64,000 nt of DNA from Cryobacterium suzukii (GTDB taxonomy: Bacteria; Actinomycetota; Actinomycetes; Actinomycetales; Microbacteriaceae), in NCBI RefSeq assembly GCF_004403185.1, contig NZ_SOHJ01000007.1, forward strand, positions 62,001-126,000, written 5' to 3'. Every line of letters begins with the position of its first letter. Within the stretch, counting starts at the first letter, position 1. The notes beneath the pieces were generated by a model. That model had not been told where the DNA came from. It ran no database searches and saw only the letters and a program-made list of their open reading frames with translations. Of the stretch, positions 26,072 through 36,002 are shown piece after piece. The position numbers and the translations under genes are program-made.

Positions 26072-26761
26072 ATGAAGCACACGAACGAGACCTCACCCAT
26101 CGAGACCGACCACGATGCGGAGGCGGCATCCGCTGTTCACGCCCCTCGCGATCCCGGCACGGTCGAGGAATTCTGGGACGAACGCTACGCCGACATGGCA
26201 CAGCTGTGGAGCGGGCAGCCGAACGCGACACTGCTGACTGAGGTGCAAGGATTACCGGCCGGCCGCGCGCTGGACGTCGGCTGCGGCGAAGGAGCGGATG
26301 CCCTCTGGCTGACGGAACACGGGTGGCGCGTCACCGCGCTGGACGTGTCGCGGGTGGCGCTCGACCGGGCAGCCGCCCAGGCCGCCGTTCGCGGAGTGCA
26401 GGTGAACTGGCTACACGCCGGCCTGGTCGAGGCGGCGCTACCGCCGGCAACCTTCGATCTGGTTTCTGCGCAGTACCCCGCGTTGCTGCGCACCGACGAG
26501 AATGTTGCCGAGCACGCGTTGCTCGCGGCGGTCGCCCTCAATGGTGTGCTGCTCTTTGTGCATCACCCCGCCCCGACGGAAGAGGAGGCCGCGGCCCACG
26601 GTTTTCATGCCGACGACTATGTGGGCCCGGCCCAGGTCGCTGCGCTGCTGGACGACAACTGGCAGGTTGAGGTCGATGAGACCCGGCCGCGCCATGTAGC
26701 GTCCGGTGCCGGGTCGCATCACACCCACGACGTTGTCCTGCGGGCTCGACGACTGCGCTGA
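26072..26761 (+). CDS. Class I SAM-dependent methyltransferase
   Basis: 229 residues from ATG 26072. EFWDERYADMAQLWSGQPN precedes the SAM-binding motif ALDVGCGEGADALWL and the acidic post-I loop VTALDVSRVALDRAA, as in tellurite-resistance TehB-like and related methyltransferases. The C-terminus keeps the Rossmann-like pattern and ends with a DDNWQVEVDET/RHVASGAGSHHTHDVVL region. The substrate is not predictable. It diverges from the NYN gene; the MOSC gene follows about 110 bp downstream. Confidence 0.9.
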   Translation: MKHTNETSPIETDHDAEAASAVHAPRDPGTVEEFWDERYADMAQLWSGQPNATLLTEVQGLPAGRALDVGCGEGADALWLTEHGWRVTALDVSRVALDRAAAQAAVRGVQVNWLHAGLVEAALPPATFDLVSAQYPALLRTDENVAEHALLAAVALNGVLLFVHHPAPTEEEAAAHGFHADDYVGPAQVAALLDDNWQVEVDETRPRHVASGAGSHHTHDVVLRARRLR

Positions 26762-26869
26762 TCGGCCACGTGTAGATTGTGGCCGGCGCTCCGCGGTCGC
26801 AGCGAGGTTTGGCAAGTACTTTGGGCAGCCCCGGCCCGCGAGCAGTCTGCCGATAGGGTGATCACTATT

Positions 26870-27625
26870 ATGCAGATTCGCGACATTGGCCTGTCGGCGC
26901 TCAAGGGCGGCCCACACACGACGCGCAAAAACGTGCTGCTCGAAGCATACGGTCCGGTGGGGGACCGGCTCTTCGCGGTCGTTGACCTCGCGAACGGCCG
27001 CGTGTTGAAAACCGTTGAGCATCCGTTATTGATCACCTGCCGAGCCCGGTGGCATGACGGGGAGTTGTCGGTCAACATCGGCGGGCAGCAGATTGCCGCG
27101 AAACCCGAGTTCAACGGTCAAAATGTCACACTCGACTATTGGGGTCGCTCCGTTGGCATGCAGGTGATTGACGGGCCGTGGGCCCGGGCATTCTCTCGTT
27201 TGCTCGGGAAGGATGTTGCTGTGGCACAGATCAACGCCCCAGGCGGCGTGGTCTACGGCGACTCCGTCACCATCGTGACGACGAGTTCGCTTCGCCGGCT
27301 CGCCGATGAGGCGGCCACGACCGTTGATGCTCGCCGGTTTCGGGCGACGTTCACAATTGACACGGGCGACGCGGCTGCACAGGTTGAAGATTCCTGGGCT
27401 GGTCGTGAACTCGACGTGGGCAGCGCACGCCTGCTCGTGGGCGCCGGCATTCCTCGCTGCGCGGTCATCGATCTGGAGCCCGACACCGGCGCGCGCGGCA
27501 CGAACCTGCTGAAGACCCTCGCCCGCTTGAATGGGAGTGACATTCCATTCGGCGTCTACGCCCAGGTCATTCGCCCGGGAAGTGTCGGCTGCGGCGACCA
27601 GGTGCGATTAGTTCCCGGTAGCTGA
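26870..27625 (+). CDS. MOSC domain protein
   Basis: 251 residues from ATG 26870 (MQIRDIGLSALKG); an in-frame upstream GTG/ATG series is possible. The N-terminal beta-barrel domain is followed by the MOSC core with RRFRATFTIDTG, VGAGIPRCAVIDLEPDTGARG and LLKTLARLNG, where the conserved Cys sits. MOSC proteins handle molybdenum-cofactor sulfur or reduce hydroxylated compounds. No molybdenum-cofactor genes are near, so the role is unclear. The product ends soon after the core (GDQVRLVPGS). Confidence 0.87.
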   Translation: MQIRDIGLSALKGGPHTTRKNVLLEAYGPVGDRLFAVVDLANGRVLKTVEHPLLITCRARWHDGELSVNIGGQQIAAKPEFNGQNVTLDYWGRSVGMQVIDGPWARAFSRLLGKDVAVAQINAPGGVVYGDSVTIVTTSSLRRLADEAATTVDARRFRATFTIDTGDAAAQVEDSWAGRELDVGSARLLVGAGIPRCAVIDLEPDTGARGTNLLKTLARLNGSDIPFGVYAQVIRPGSVGCGDQVRLVPGS

Positions 27626-27693
27626 CGGGAGGCCGGGCTCACAGCGACACTGTCCGTGGATCGTATCGGTGCCGGCCTCGAAGCGGCAACAGG

Positions 27694-28425
27694 TCAGGGA
27701 GCGATCTGCTTGACCGGGCGCATGAGAATCTCCTGGATGAGCACATTGGCCGGCTGCGCAAAAGCGAAGACCAAGGCCCGGGCTACGTCTTCGGACTGCA
27801 TCGCTTCCAGCTGGGTGCGGCGGGTCAGGAGGGCATCGCTGACGTTCTCGCCGAACTCGGTCCAGACGGCGCCCGGTTCAAGAACTGAGACGCGGATTCC
27901 CTCTTCGCCAAGTTCTTTGCGCAGGGCATCGTGAAAACCGACGACGGCATACTTCGTCGCGCTGTACACCGACCAGGTTGCTGCGCCGTATCGGCCGCCG
28001 ACGCTCGAAACGGAGCAGATCATTGCGCCGGCGCGACCGCGCATGAGCGGGATGGCCGCCTGGGTGCAGTTCAGCACGCCATACAGGTTTGCATCGATCA
28101 TTGACTTCCAGTCAGCGGGGTCGCTGCTTTCAAATGGCGAGCTGATGCCCAGGCCGGCGTTGTTGAAGAGCAGATCCACCCCACCGAAACGACTCTTGAT
28201 CGTGGCGAACATCGCAGTGACCGCGGCGGCATCCGCGACATCGAGCTGCATAACCGTGGCGGAGTCTCCGAGCTCGGTGGCCAGCTCCTGCAACCGTTCC
28301 ACGCGCCGGGCGACCAGGATGACGTGGGCACCCTCTTCGACCAGAAGACGCGCTGCGGCTGCTCCAATTCCGCTGGAGGCTCCCGTGATAACAGCGATTT
28401 TTGCGGTCAGATCCTGCATTTTCAT
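27694..28425 (-). CDS. Short-chain dehydrogenase/reductase
   Basis: 243 residues from ATG 28425 (MKMQDLTAKIAVITGASSGIG). It has the nucleotide motif TGASSGIG, NNAG within LLFNNAGLGI, catalytic Ser in SSVGGRYG and the YSATKYAV Tyr/Lys pair. The tail ends with IQEILMRPVKQ, as in the YdfG-like group of NADP-dependent reductases. It diverges from the XRE regulator gene across about 300 bp; such pairs are commonly regulator and target. Earlier in-frame starts up to 28560 are less likely. Confidence 0.91.
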   Translation of the reverse strand: MKMQDLTAKIAVITGASSGIGAAAARLLVEEGAHVILVARRVERLQELATELGDSATVMQLDVADAAAVTAMFATIKSRFGGVDLLFNNAGLGISSPFESSDPADWKSMIDANLYGVLNCTQAAIPLMRGRAGAMICSVSSVGGRYGAATWSVYSATKYAVVGFHDALRKELGEEGIRVSVLEPGAVWTEFGENVSDALLTRRTQLEAMQSEDVARALVFAFAQPANVLIQEILMRPVKQIAP

Positions 28426-28722
28426 GTGTGTGGCTCTCTTGCTCGTGAGGAGGCAAGAATGGCGACCCGGCGCTGATCCATCAGGCGGTGGAAACAGAAG
28501 ACACGGTGCAGCTTTACACCCGACAGACGCTGGAGAGCCCAGACTTGCACGAATACTCAATTGTACAGTTCATGATTCCAGCCAGCAGCGCTCGCCGCTG
28601 CCCATACGCTGAGCTCCTGATCGACGACGGGCGGGCCGCCGTGTCGGCATTTTCGGAGCATAAACGCCAGTTGTCGGGCCGCCTCCCAACTTCGACGCGC
28701 GGTGGCGGGAGATACTGGAGTG

Positions 28723-29601
28723 ATGGACGACAAAGATACCCTCGCGGATTTTCTGCGCTCAGCCCGGGCCCGCCTGACGCCGGCCGATGTCGGCCTGCCG
28801 GTCAACCCCCACGCGGCCGCCCGACGGGTACCCGGACTGCGCCGTGATGAAGTAGCCGGCCTAGCCGGTGTGAGCGTTGACTACTACGCGCGTATGGAAC
28901 AGGGCCGGGTGACGCAGGCATCCGATGCCGTTGTCAATGCGCTCGCCGGGGTGCTGCACTTGAATGAGGCGGAGCGCAGCTACCTGTTCTCGCTGTTATC
29001 CGCCTCGACCGGCGGTCGCATCCAGCAGCGGCGGCGCACCCACGCGGTTCGGCCGTCGGTGCGCACCATCATGGATTCCTTCACGACGCAGCCGGCATTC
29101 GTGCTCGGCGTCGGCATGGATGTGCTGGCCATGAATGACCTCGCCAAGCTGCTGCTGAAGGACTTCACGAAGAGCTCGGGACTCGGGCGCAGCATGGCCA
29201 GATGGACCTTCCTCGACCCGTCGGCGCGCACGCTGTACCTGGACTGGGAGATCGTGGCGTGCGATGTGGCGGCTATGCTCCGTCACGATGCGCGGTCTCA
29301 CCCCAACGACCGGGCCCTCAATGAGCTGATCGGTGAGTTGACCGTCAAGAGCGACGAATTTCGCGCGTGGTGGAGTCAGCACCGCGTGTGGGAGTGCACG
29401 TTCGGCGTGAAGCGCTTCGTGCACCCGATCGTGGGCCGGGTCGATGTGGACTACGAGACCTTCCCGGTTCCGGGCGAACCAGACCAGCAACTCTTCGTTT
29501 ACAGCACCCAGCCGGAGTCGGCCTCAAGCGACGCGCTGCGCATTCTGGCCTCCTGGCGCACAGATCAGACGGATGCCGCCGCGCTCGAGTCCTTTCGCTG
29601 A
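28723..29601 (+). CDS. XRE-family regulator with MmyB-like ligand domain
   Basis: 292 residues from ATG 28723, with GGAG close upstream. The N-terminal HTH (LRRDEVAGLAGVSVDYYARMEQGR) is followed by an MmyB-type domain with MDVLAMNDLAKLLL and FVHPIVGRVDVDYETF, and the typical ending PEVD-like PEPDQQLFVYSTQ. These actinobacterial regulators usually repress an adjacent SDR or oxidoreductase gene in response to a lipid-like ligand. The divergent SDR is the likely target. Its stop lies five bases from that of the convergent aldo-keto reductase. Confidence 0.92.
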   Translation: MDDKDTLADFLRSARARLTPADVGLPVNPHAAARRVPGLRRDEVAGLAGVSVDYYARMEQGRVTQASDAVVNALAGVLHLNEAERSYLFSLLSASTGGRIQQRRRTHAVRPSVRTIMDSFTTQPAFVLGVGMDVLAMNDLAKLLLKDFTKSSGLGRSMARWTFLDPSARTLYLDWEIVACDVAAMLRHDARSHPNDRALNELIGELTVKSDEFRAWWSQHRVWECTFGVKRFVHPIVGRVDVDYETFPVPGEPDQQLFVYSTQPESASSDALRILASWRTDQTDAAALESFR

Positions 29602-29605
29602 AGGT

Positions 29606-30583
29606 CTAGAACCCTTCGGGCAGACGCGGAACATACGATGCCTCAAGGCGCGCGCGCTCGTCGGCGCTGAGCTCTAGGTCGAGCGAAGCGATGGCATCGT
29701 CGAGGTGCTGCGGCTTCGTGGCGCCAACGATCGGCGCCGTCACGGCGGGGTTGCCCGACACCCAGGCCAGGGCGACCTGCGCTCGCGGCACTTCGCGTTC
29801 AGCGGCGATTGCGGCGACGACCGATGCAACAGCACGATCGCCGTCCTCTGCCTGTGCGTATAAGGTCTGGCCGAACAGGTCCGTCTCGGTGCGGGCGGTC
29901 GTTTCGTCCCAATCCCGAGTGAGCTTTCCACGCGCCAGCGGGCTCCACGGGGTGAGGCCGATGCCGGCATCCACTGCGAGGGGGAACATCTCCCGCTCCT
30001 CTTCTCGGTTGATCAGGTTGTACTGGCTCTGCATCGACACGAACGGGGTCCAGCCGTTCACCTGCTGCAGGCGCAGCGCCTTGGCAAATTGCCAGGCAAA
30101 CATCGAGGAGGCGCCCAGGTAGCGTGCCTTACCGGAGCGCACCACATCGTGCAGGGCTTCAAGCGTTTCCTCGAGGGGAGTGAATGGGTCGAAACGGTGC
30201 ACGATGTAGAGGTCCACGTAGTCGAGGTCGAGGCGGCGCAGGCTATTATCGATCTCCTGCAGCACCGCTTTGCGTGACAGGCCGCGCTGGTTGGGGCCCT
30301 CGCCGACGGGCGCGTAGACCTTCGTCGCTACAACGACCTCGTCCCGGTTCGCGTACTCCTTGAGTGCGCGGCCGAGGATTTCTTCGCTTGACCCGGCCGA
30401 GTACCCATTCGCGGTGTCGAAGAAGTTGATCCCGGCTTCAACGGCCTGACGGATGAACGGCCGGCTGGTCTCCTCGGTCAGCGTCCAGGCATGGTTGCCG
30501 CGTTCCGGCTCGCCATAGCTCATGCAACCCAAGGCCACCGGCGAGACATCCAGACCGGTGCTGGCGAACTTCACGTACTTCAT
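29606..30583 (-). CDS. Aldo/keto reductase
   Basis: 325 residues from ATG 30583 with AAAGGAG upstream. It shows the AKR pattern: a catalytic Asp/Tyr region DTANGYSAGSSEE, Lys in VVVATKVYAP, His in DLYIVHRFD, and the NADPH loop near TAPIVGATKPQHLD. Sequence style matches the YajO/AKR11-like general stress group. It is convergent with the XRE regulator and preceded by the alcohol dehydrogenase across a hairpin-rich gap. Substrate probably small aldehydes or ketones. Confidence 0.93.
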   Translation of the reverse strand: MKYVKFASTGLDVSPVALGCMSYGEPERGNHAWTLTEETSRPFIRQAVEAGINFFDTANGYSAGSSEEILGRALKEYANRDEVVVATKVYAPVGEGPNQRGLSRKAVLQEIDNSLRRLDLDYVDLYIVHRFDPFTPLEETLEALHDVVRSGKARYLGASSMFAWQFAKALRLQQVNGWTPFVSMQSQYNLINREEEREMFPLAVDAGIGLTPWSPLARGKLTRDWDETTARTETDLFGQTLYAQAEDGDRAVASVVAAIAAEREVPRAQVALAWVSGNPAVTAPIVGATKPQHLDDAIASLDLELSADERARLEASYVPRLPEGF

Positions 30584-30604
30584 GGGACTCCTTTAATGAC
30601 GGAT

Positions 30605-30690
30605 GCCCCGGGCCGCGTTAAAATCTGCGGCCCGGGGCGGTTCGTACCTGGGTTTTTTATCGACCTGCGCGGCTTATGCCGCGCAGGTCG
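30605..30690. terminator. Two strong hairpins between alcohol dehydrogenase and aldo/keto reductase
   Basis: Hairpin A pairs GCCCCGGGCCGC (30605-30616) with GCGGCCCGGGGC (30627-30638). Hairpin B pairs CGACCTGCGCGGC (30661-30673) with GCCGCGCAGGTCG (30678-30690) over a 4-nt loop. Both are perfect. Hairpin B lies seven bases past the dehydrogenase stop. The TTTTTT between them (30653-30658) is on the plus strand, so termination of the dehydrogenase would lack a U-tract. Confidence 0.65.
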
Positions 30691-30696
30691 GGGCGC

Positions 30697-31764
30697 CTAC
30701 GCGTCGGCGCGGGTCTCGTTCGCAAACGTGGCCACGTCGATAACGAAACGGTAGCGCACGTCGCTGCGGATAACACGCTCGTATGCCTCGTTCACCTGAT
30801 CGACCGAGATGATCTCAATGTCGGCTCCGATTCCGTGGGCGGCACAGAAGTCGAGCATTTCCTGGGTCTGGCGGATGCCGCCGATCTTGGAGGCTGCGAT
30901 GGAGCGACGCTGGGCGGCGAGCCAGACCATCTTCACGCTGTCGGGCTCGGTGGGGATTCCGACGTGCACGAGTGTGCCGTTGAGGGCGAGCAGCTTCAGG
31001 TAGCCCTCCAGTTCGAGGTTCGCGGCCACGGTGTTCACGATGAGGTCGAAGTGGTTCTCGAGCTCGGTGAAGGTGGTCGGGTCGCTGGTGGCGTAGTAGT
31101 GATCTGCGCCGAAACGCAGGCCGTCTTCCTTCTTGCTGAGGGTCTGGCTGAGTACGGTGACCTCGGCGCCGAGCGCGTGGGCGATCTTCACACCCATGTG
31201 TCCGAGGCCGCCCATTCCGAGGATGGCGACCTTCTTGCCGGGGCCGGCCTTCCAGTTCGTTAGGGGGGAGTAGAGCGTGATGCCGGCGCAGAGCAGGGGA
31301 GCGGCCTCGGAGAGCTCGATGCCGTCGGGAATGCCGAGCACGTAGTTCTCATCGACGACGATCGCGGTGCTGTAGCCGCCGTTGGTGGGAGTGCCGTCGT
31401 GGTTGCGGTCGTTGTAGGTACCGACCTCGCCCTTCAGGCAGTACTGCTCCTCGCCGGCGAGGCAGTTGGCGCACTCGCGGCAGGAGTCGACGAAGCAGCC
31501 AACGCCGACGCGGTCGCCCACGCGGTAGCGGGTGACGTCGCTGCCGACGGCGGAGACGATGCCGGCAATCTCGTGGCCGGGAACCATCGGGAACAGGCCA
31601 ACGCCCCACTCGTCGCGAGCCTGGTGGATGTCGGAGTGGCAGATGCCGGCGAACTTGATGTCGATCGCCACGTCGTTGGCGCCGGGGGTGCGCAACTCGA
31701 TCGTGGTGCGAACGAGGGGCTGGTTGGCCGCGGGGGCGGCGAGGGCAGGAACGGTGGTCGTCAT
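30697..31764 (-). CDS. Zinc-dependent NAD(P) alcohol dehydrogenase (cinnamyl-alcohol type)
   Basis: 355 residues from ATG 31764 (MTTTVPAL). It is a medium-chain dehydrogenase: catalytic zinc ligands in [11 protein letters not shown] and GHEIAG, four structural-zinc Cys in [15 protein letters not shown], and the Rossmann [13 protein letters not shown]. Homologues (YahK/AdhC-like) reduce a wide range of aldehydes with NADPH. It diverges from the fructose PTS gene across 260 bp. The aldo/keto reductase lies downstream in the same direction beyond two hairpins, so co-expression is doubtful. Confidence 0.93.
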   Translation of the reverse strand: MTTTVPALAAPAANQPLVRTTIELRTPGANDVAIDIKFAGICHSDIHQARDEWGVGLFPMVPGHEIAGIVSAVGSDVTRYRVGDRVGVGCFVDSCRECANCLAGEEQYCLKGEVGTYNDRNHDGTPTNGGYSTAIVVDENYVLGIPDGIELSEAAPLLCAGITLYSPLTNWKAGPGKKVAILGMGGLGHMGVKIAHALGAEVTVLSQTLSKKEDGLRFGADHYYATSDPTTFTELENHFDLIVNTVAANLELEGYLKLLALNGTLVHVGIPTEPDSVKMVWLAAQRRSIAASKIGGIRQTQEMLDFCAAHGIGADIEIISVDQVNEAYERVIRSDVRYRFVIDVATFANETRADA

Positions 31765-32025
31765 AAATAAATCTTTCAGTACCGAAGATGAAATGCGAGG
31801 GAACCCCGTGCCGGAGCACGTGTCGACGGTGACATCCGCTCGCACAACGTTACGCGGTGCCACCGACCTGATCGTGGCTGGAACGTGGCACTGTCTGACC
31901 TACCCACGGGTCGGCGAAGGCTGCGGCCAGTGCCCAAGGCTCAAAGAGTTATTCTGAATAGACATCGCATCTTGTCTGCGTGCCTGTCGTCGGACGGCGA
32001 TTGGTTCTTGAAAGGTCTGCCTGCA

Positions 32026-34059
32026 ATGCCAGAAATATTGCGTGAATCGCCCGCAACTGCACCAACAATCCACCTCCTCGGCATCACCGCCTGCCCCACG
32101 GGCATCGCCCACACCTACATGGCCGCTGAAAAGCTCGAGGCGTCCGCCGCTGAACTGGGCTATTCCATGAAGGTTGAGACGCACGGTTCCGTTGGAGTCG
32201 AGAATACGTTCACGCAGGCCGATATCGACCGAGCGGATGCGATCGTCATCGCGGCCGATACCCAGATCGACCTCGACCGCTTCGACGGCAAGCGCCTCAT
32301 TTCCGTGCCGGTGGCCGACGGCATCCACCACCCCGCCAAGCTCATTGCGGATGCCCTGGCCGCCGAGCCGCGCATCGGAACGGCTGCTTCGCCCGGGTCA
32401 ACGGCCGGGGCGCGTCCGACCGGTGGTTCTAACTTCGGTGCCACGCTGTACCGGTCACTCATGAATGGCGTTTCATTCATGATCCCGTTCGTTGTCGTCG
32501 GGGGACTCCTGATTGCCGTCTCTCTCTCGCTCGGTGGAGTCGCGACCCCACAAGGGCTGGTCATCCCCGAAGACAGCTTCTGGTTCACGATCAACAGTAT
32601 CGGCGCGCTGGGGTTCACCCTCATGGTGCCCATCCTCTCGGGCTTCATCGCCTACGCGATCGCCGACCGCCCAGGGTTGGCCCCCGGGATGATCTGCGGC
32701 TGGATCGCCACGACCGGTTCGTTCTACAACTCTGAATCGGGCGCCGGATTCATCGGCGGCATCGTCGTCGGCTTCCTCGCCGGCTTCGTGGCCCTCGGAA
32801 TCAAGAAAATCCCGGTGCACCGCTTCATTCGCCCGATCATGCCGATCCTGGTGATCCCGGTGCTGACAACCGTGATTGTGGGCGGCGCTTTCGTGCTCGC
32901 CCTCGGCCAGCCCATCAGCTGGGTCTTCGAAAGCATGACCACCTTCCTGACCGACCTCGAGGGCGGCAGCGTCGTGGTATTGGGCCTCATCCTAGGCGCC
33001 ATGGTGGGCTTCGACATGGGCGGCCCGGTCAACAAAACCGCGTTCCTTTTCGGCGGGGCACTTATCGCGGCGGGCAACTCGGCGCCCATGGGAATGGTCG
33101 CCGCTGCCATCGCCGTGCCACCCCTCGGCATGGGGATCGCGACGCTCATCCGTGGTCGCTACTTCTCCAAGCCCGAACGTGAGGCCGGCATCGCGGCCCT
33201 CTTCATCGGTTTCTTCGGAATCACCGAGGGAGCCATCCCGCTTGCTGCCGCCAAACCGCTTCAGGTCATCCCGGCCAACATGATCGGTGGGGCGATCGCC
33301 GGCGGTATCGCCGCCTTATTTGCGGTGACCAACGCTGTGCCCCACGGCGGACCAATCGTTGCCGTCTTCGGCGCCGTTTCCGGGATCCCCATGTATTTCG
33401 TGGCCATGCTCCTCGGGTCGGTTGTGACCGCGCTGGTCGCGGTTCTGTTGCTTGGGATCTCAGCGCGCAGGGGTGTACGGCGGGAATCGGCCAGAGCATC
33501 CGTCGCCGGTGCAGCTGTGGCCGACGCGCAGCCACTCGCCGCGCAGCCCCAGCCCGCGCCCGCAGTGAAAAAGACGGTTCTCGACTACATCGATGAGCGC
33601 ACGATCGTGCTGGACCCAACGGATACCGACCGCGACGACATGATCCGCACCCTCACTGGGCTCATGAGCAGCACGGGACGGGTAACCGACGAGGCACTCG
33701 TGGCACAGGCCGCATTCGACCGGGAGGCGAGTGGGACGACCGGTATCGGCGACGGAATCGCTATCCCGCACGCGAAGTCCAACGGCGTGAGTTCACCCGT
33801 TCTCGCCTTCGCGCGCAGCCGCGACGGCATCGACTGGAACTCGCCCGACGGCTCGAAGGCGCGGCTCATCTTTATGATCGCCGTGCCGGAGGCTGCGGCC
33901 GGAACCGAGCACCTCAAGGTGTTAGCTCAGCTCTCCCGAGCGCTCATGAAGCCGGCCTTCCGGGCTGCGATCCAGTCCGCTGAGACTGCGGCCGACGTGC
34001 TCGAGGCGCTCAGCGTTCAGGTGGGGGTGCCCGTCGCCGCCGCCGTGAAGCGACCCTAG
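32026..34059 (+). CDS. fruA: Fructose-type PTS transporter, fused IIB-IIC-IIA
   Basis: 677 residues from ATG 32026 with GAAAGG upstream. IIB is at about 14-110 with the phosphorylated Cys in GITACPTGIAHTYMAAE. The multi-helix IIC (about 125-475) includes GFDMGGPVNKTAF and GITEGAIP. IIA lies at about 530-670 with the active His in IAIPHAKSNG. It imports and phosphorylates fructose or a related sugar at C1. The usual 1-phosphofructokinase and fru regulator are not beside it, which is atypical; they may be elsewhere. The enzyme is complete. Confidence 0.92.
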   Translation: MPEILRESPATAPTIHLLGITACPTGIAHTYMAAEKLEASAAELGYSMKVETHGSVGVENTFTQADIDRADAIVIAADTQIDLDRFDGKRLISVPVADGIHHPAKLIADALAAEPRIGTAASPGSTAGARPTGGSNFGATLYRSLMNGVSFMIPFVVVGGLLIAVSLSLGGVATPQGLVIPEDSFWFTINSIGALGFTLMVPILSGFIAYAIADRPGLAPGMICGWIATTGSFYNSESGAGFIGGIVVGFLAGFVALGIKKIPVHRFIRPIMPILVIPVLTTVIVGGAFVLALGQPISWVFESMTTFLTDLEGGSVVVLGLILGAMVGFDMGGPVNKTAFLFGGALIAAGNSAPMGMVAAAIAVPPLGMGIATLIRGRYFSKPEREAGIAALFIGFFGITEGAIPLAAAKPLQVIPANMIGGAIAGGIAALFAVTNAVPHGGPIVAVFGAVSGIPMYFVAMLLGSVVTALVAVLLLGISARRGVRRESARASVAGAAVADAQPLAAQPQPAPAVKKTVLDYIDERTIVLDPTDTDRDDMIRTLTGLMSSTGRVTDEALVAQAAFDREASGTTGIGDGIAIPHAKSNGVSSPVLAFARSRDGIDWNSPDGSKARLIFMIAVPEAAAGTEHLKVLAQLSRALMKPAFRAAIQSAETAADVLEALSVQVGVPVAAAVKRP

Positions 34060-34166
34060 AACGCACCGCGACGACGCGGCGGCTGCCGGAGGCGGTGCGC
34101 TCGCGTTGTCACGGCATCCGCTCGTCACTCGCAGGATTCTGGTTCACATCGAGGGAGGATGGGGTC

Positions 34167-35855
34167 ATGGCAAACAATGAGCACGCGCAGTGGGTCAAGA
34201 ACTACCAGCCGGGCGTTCCCGCTGAGATTGAACTCCCCACGGAGTCCCTCGTGGCTATGCTCGAGCGTTCAGTGGCCGAGGCCGGCACCCACCCTGCTCT
34301 GGAGTTTTTCGGGCGTCGAACGAGCTACACCGAACTTGGCGACCAGATCGACCGGGCCGCGGAGGGATTGCGCCGTCTCGGGGTGCTAGCTGGTGATCGG
34401 GTGGCCCTGATCTTGCCGAACTGCCCCCAGCACGTCGTCGCTTTCTACGCGGTGCTGCGCCTGGGAGCGGTGGTGGTGGAGCACAACCCGCTCTATACGT
34501 CCAGAGAATTACGCCACCAGTTCGAAGATCATCAGGCCCGCGTCGTTATCGCCTGGGACAAGGCGACGGACGCCGTGCGTGAGTTTCCGGCCGACATCGA
34601 GATTGACCACGTCGTCTCGGTCAACCTTCTCACGGCGTTTCCCGCCCTGAAGCGCCTCGCCCTGCACCTGCCGGTGAAGAGCCTGCGCGAGTCACGCGCG
34701 GCGCTGACGGGCCCGGCTCCGGGCACGATGTCCTGGAAGAAACTGCTCGCTTTCGGCGTTATCGATTCCGAGCATCCGCGACCGTCGGTCGATGACCTGG
34801 CCGCCATTCAATACACCTCGGGCACCACCGGAACCCCCAAGGGGGCCATGCTCACCCATTTCAACCTGTATTCCAATGCCCTGCAGGGTGAGGCGTGGAT
34901 GCACGGAGCGCAGTACCGCAAAGAAATCTTCTATGCGATCCTGCCGATGTTCCACGCATTCGGAATGACTCTCTACCTGACCTACGGCATCCGCAAGCAG
35001 GGCCTGCTCGTCTTGTTCCCCAAGTTTGAGCCCGGGCTGATTCTCGCCGCCATGAAGAAGTCGCCGGCCACCGTCTACTGCGCGGTACCGCCGATCTACG
35101 AGCGCACGGCGCTCGCCGCGAAGGAAAAGGGAATCTCGCTGCGCTCGTGCAAGTACTGCATTTCGGGCGCCATGAATCTGCCCGATCACGTCGTGGAACT
35201 GTGGGAGTCGGTATCGGGCGGACTTCTCGTGGAGGGATACGGCATGACCGAGTCGTCTCCCGTCGCCCTGGGTAATCCGTTTCATGCCAGCCGGCGCACG
35301 GGCACTATCGGTGTGCCGTTCCCCTCGACCCTGATGAAAGTGGTCGATCTGGATGACCCGAGCACAGAGGTGCCGGCGGGGCAGCCGGGCGAGTTGTTGT
35401 TGAAGGGACCGCAGGTTTTTCAGGGTTATTGGAACAATCCGGAGGAGACCGCGAAGACGCTCTTACCCAATGGCTGGCTGCGCACCGGCGATATCGTGAC
35501 CGTGGATGAGGATGGCTTCACCACGATCGTAGATCGCGCCAAGGAGCTGATCATCACGGGCGGTTTCAACGTGTCGCCCTCTGAGGTGGAGGCCGTCTTG
35601 CGGCTGCACCCGAGCGTCAGTGACGCCGCCGTGATCGGCCGACCGCTCGAACGGGGCGGGGAGATGGTCGTCGCCGCGATCGAACTCAAGGCCGGTGCCA
35701 CCCTCGACGAGGAGGCATTGCGGGCGCACTGCCGGGAACACCTCGCGGCGTACAAGATTCCGCGACGGATCGTGCAAATCGAGAACACACCGCGTTCGAT
35801 GCTCGGCAAGGTCTTGCGTAAGCAGGTTCGTGAGCAGGTTTTCCCGCTGCTCTGA
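34167..35855 (+). CDS. Long-chain fatty-acid-CoA ligase (AMP-binding)
   Basis: 562 residues from ATG 34167 with GGGAGGA upstream. It is an ANL-superfamily adenylating enzyme: P-loop YTSGTTGTPKGAMLTH, the GYGMTE motif in VEGYGMTESSPVALG, GWLRTGDIVTVDEDGF, and the C-terminal lysine segment SMLGKVLRKQVR. It activates fatty acids to acyl-CoA via acyl-AMP. It stands alone between the PTS gene and the ribose operon, about 100 bp past fruA. Confidence 0.93.
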   Translation: MANNEHAQWVKNYQPGVPAEIELPTESLVAMLERSVAEAGTHPALEFFGRRTSYTELGDQIDRAAEGLRRLGVLAGDRVALILPNCPQHVVAFYAVLRLGAVVVEHNPLYTSRELRHQFEDHQARVVIAWDKATDAVREFPADIEIDHVVSVNLLTAFPALKRLALHLPVKSLRESRAALTGPAPGTMSWKKLLAFGVIDSEHPRPSVDDLAAIQYTSGTTGTPKGAMLTHFNLYSNALQGEAWMHGAQYRKEIFYAILPMFHAFGMTLYLTYGIRKQGLLVLFPKFEPGLILAAMKKSPATVYCAVPPIYERTALAAKEKGISLRSCKYCISGAMNLPDHVVELWESVSGGLLVEGYGMTESSPVALGNPFHASRRTGTIGVPFPSTLMKVVDLDDPSTEVPAGQPGELLLKGPQVFQGYWNNPEETAKTLLPNGWLRTGDIVTVDEDGFTTIVDRAKELIITGGFNVSPSEVEAVLRLHPSVSDAAVIGRPLERGGEMVVAAIELKAGATLDEEALRAHCREHLAAYKIPRRIVQIENTPRSMLGKVLRKQVREQVFPLL

Positions 35856-36002
35856 CATCGGGGTCAACGGTGTTGAGGCCTGGTGGCAGTAGCCCGCCGC
35901 AACACGCTTCTTTTCTTGAAGTCGCTCGGGTACCTATGCATCGATTCCACAGACCGAGTGCAGGCGATCGCTTGAGTACTGAGGCTCGTTCGGCTGGTCA
36001 CA

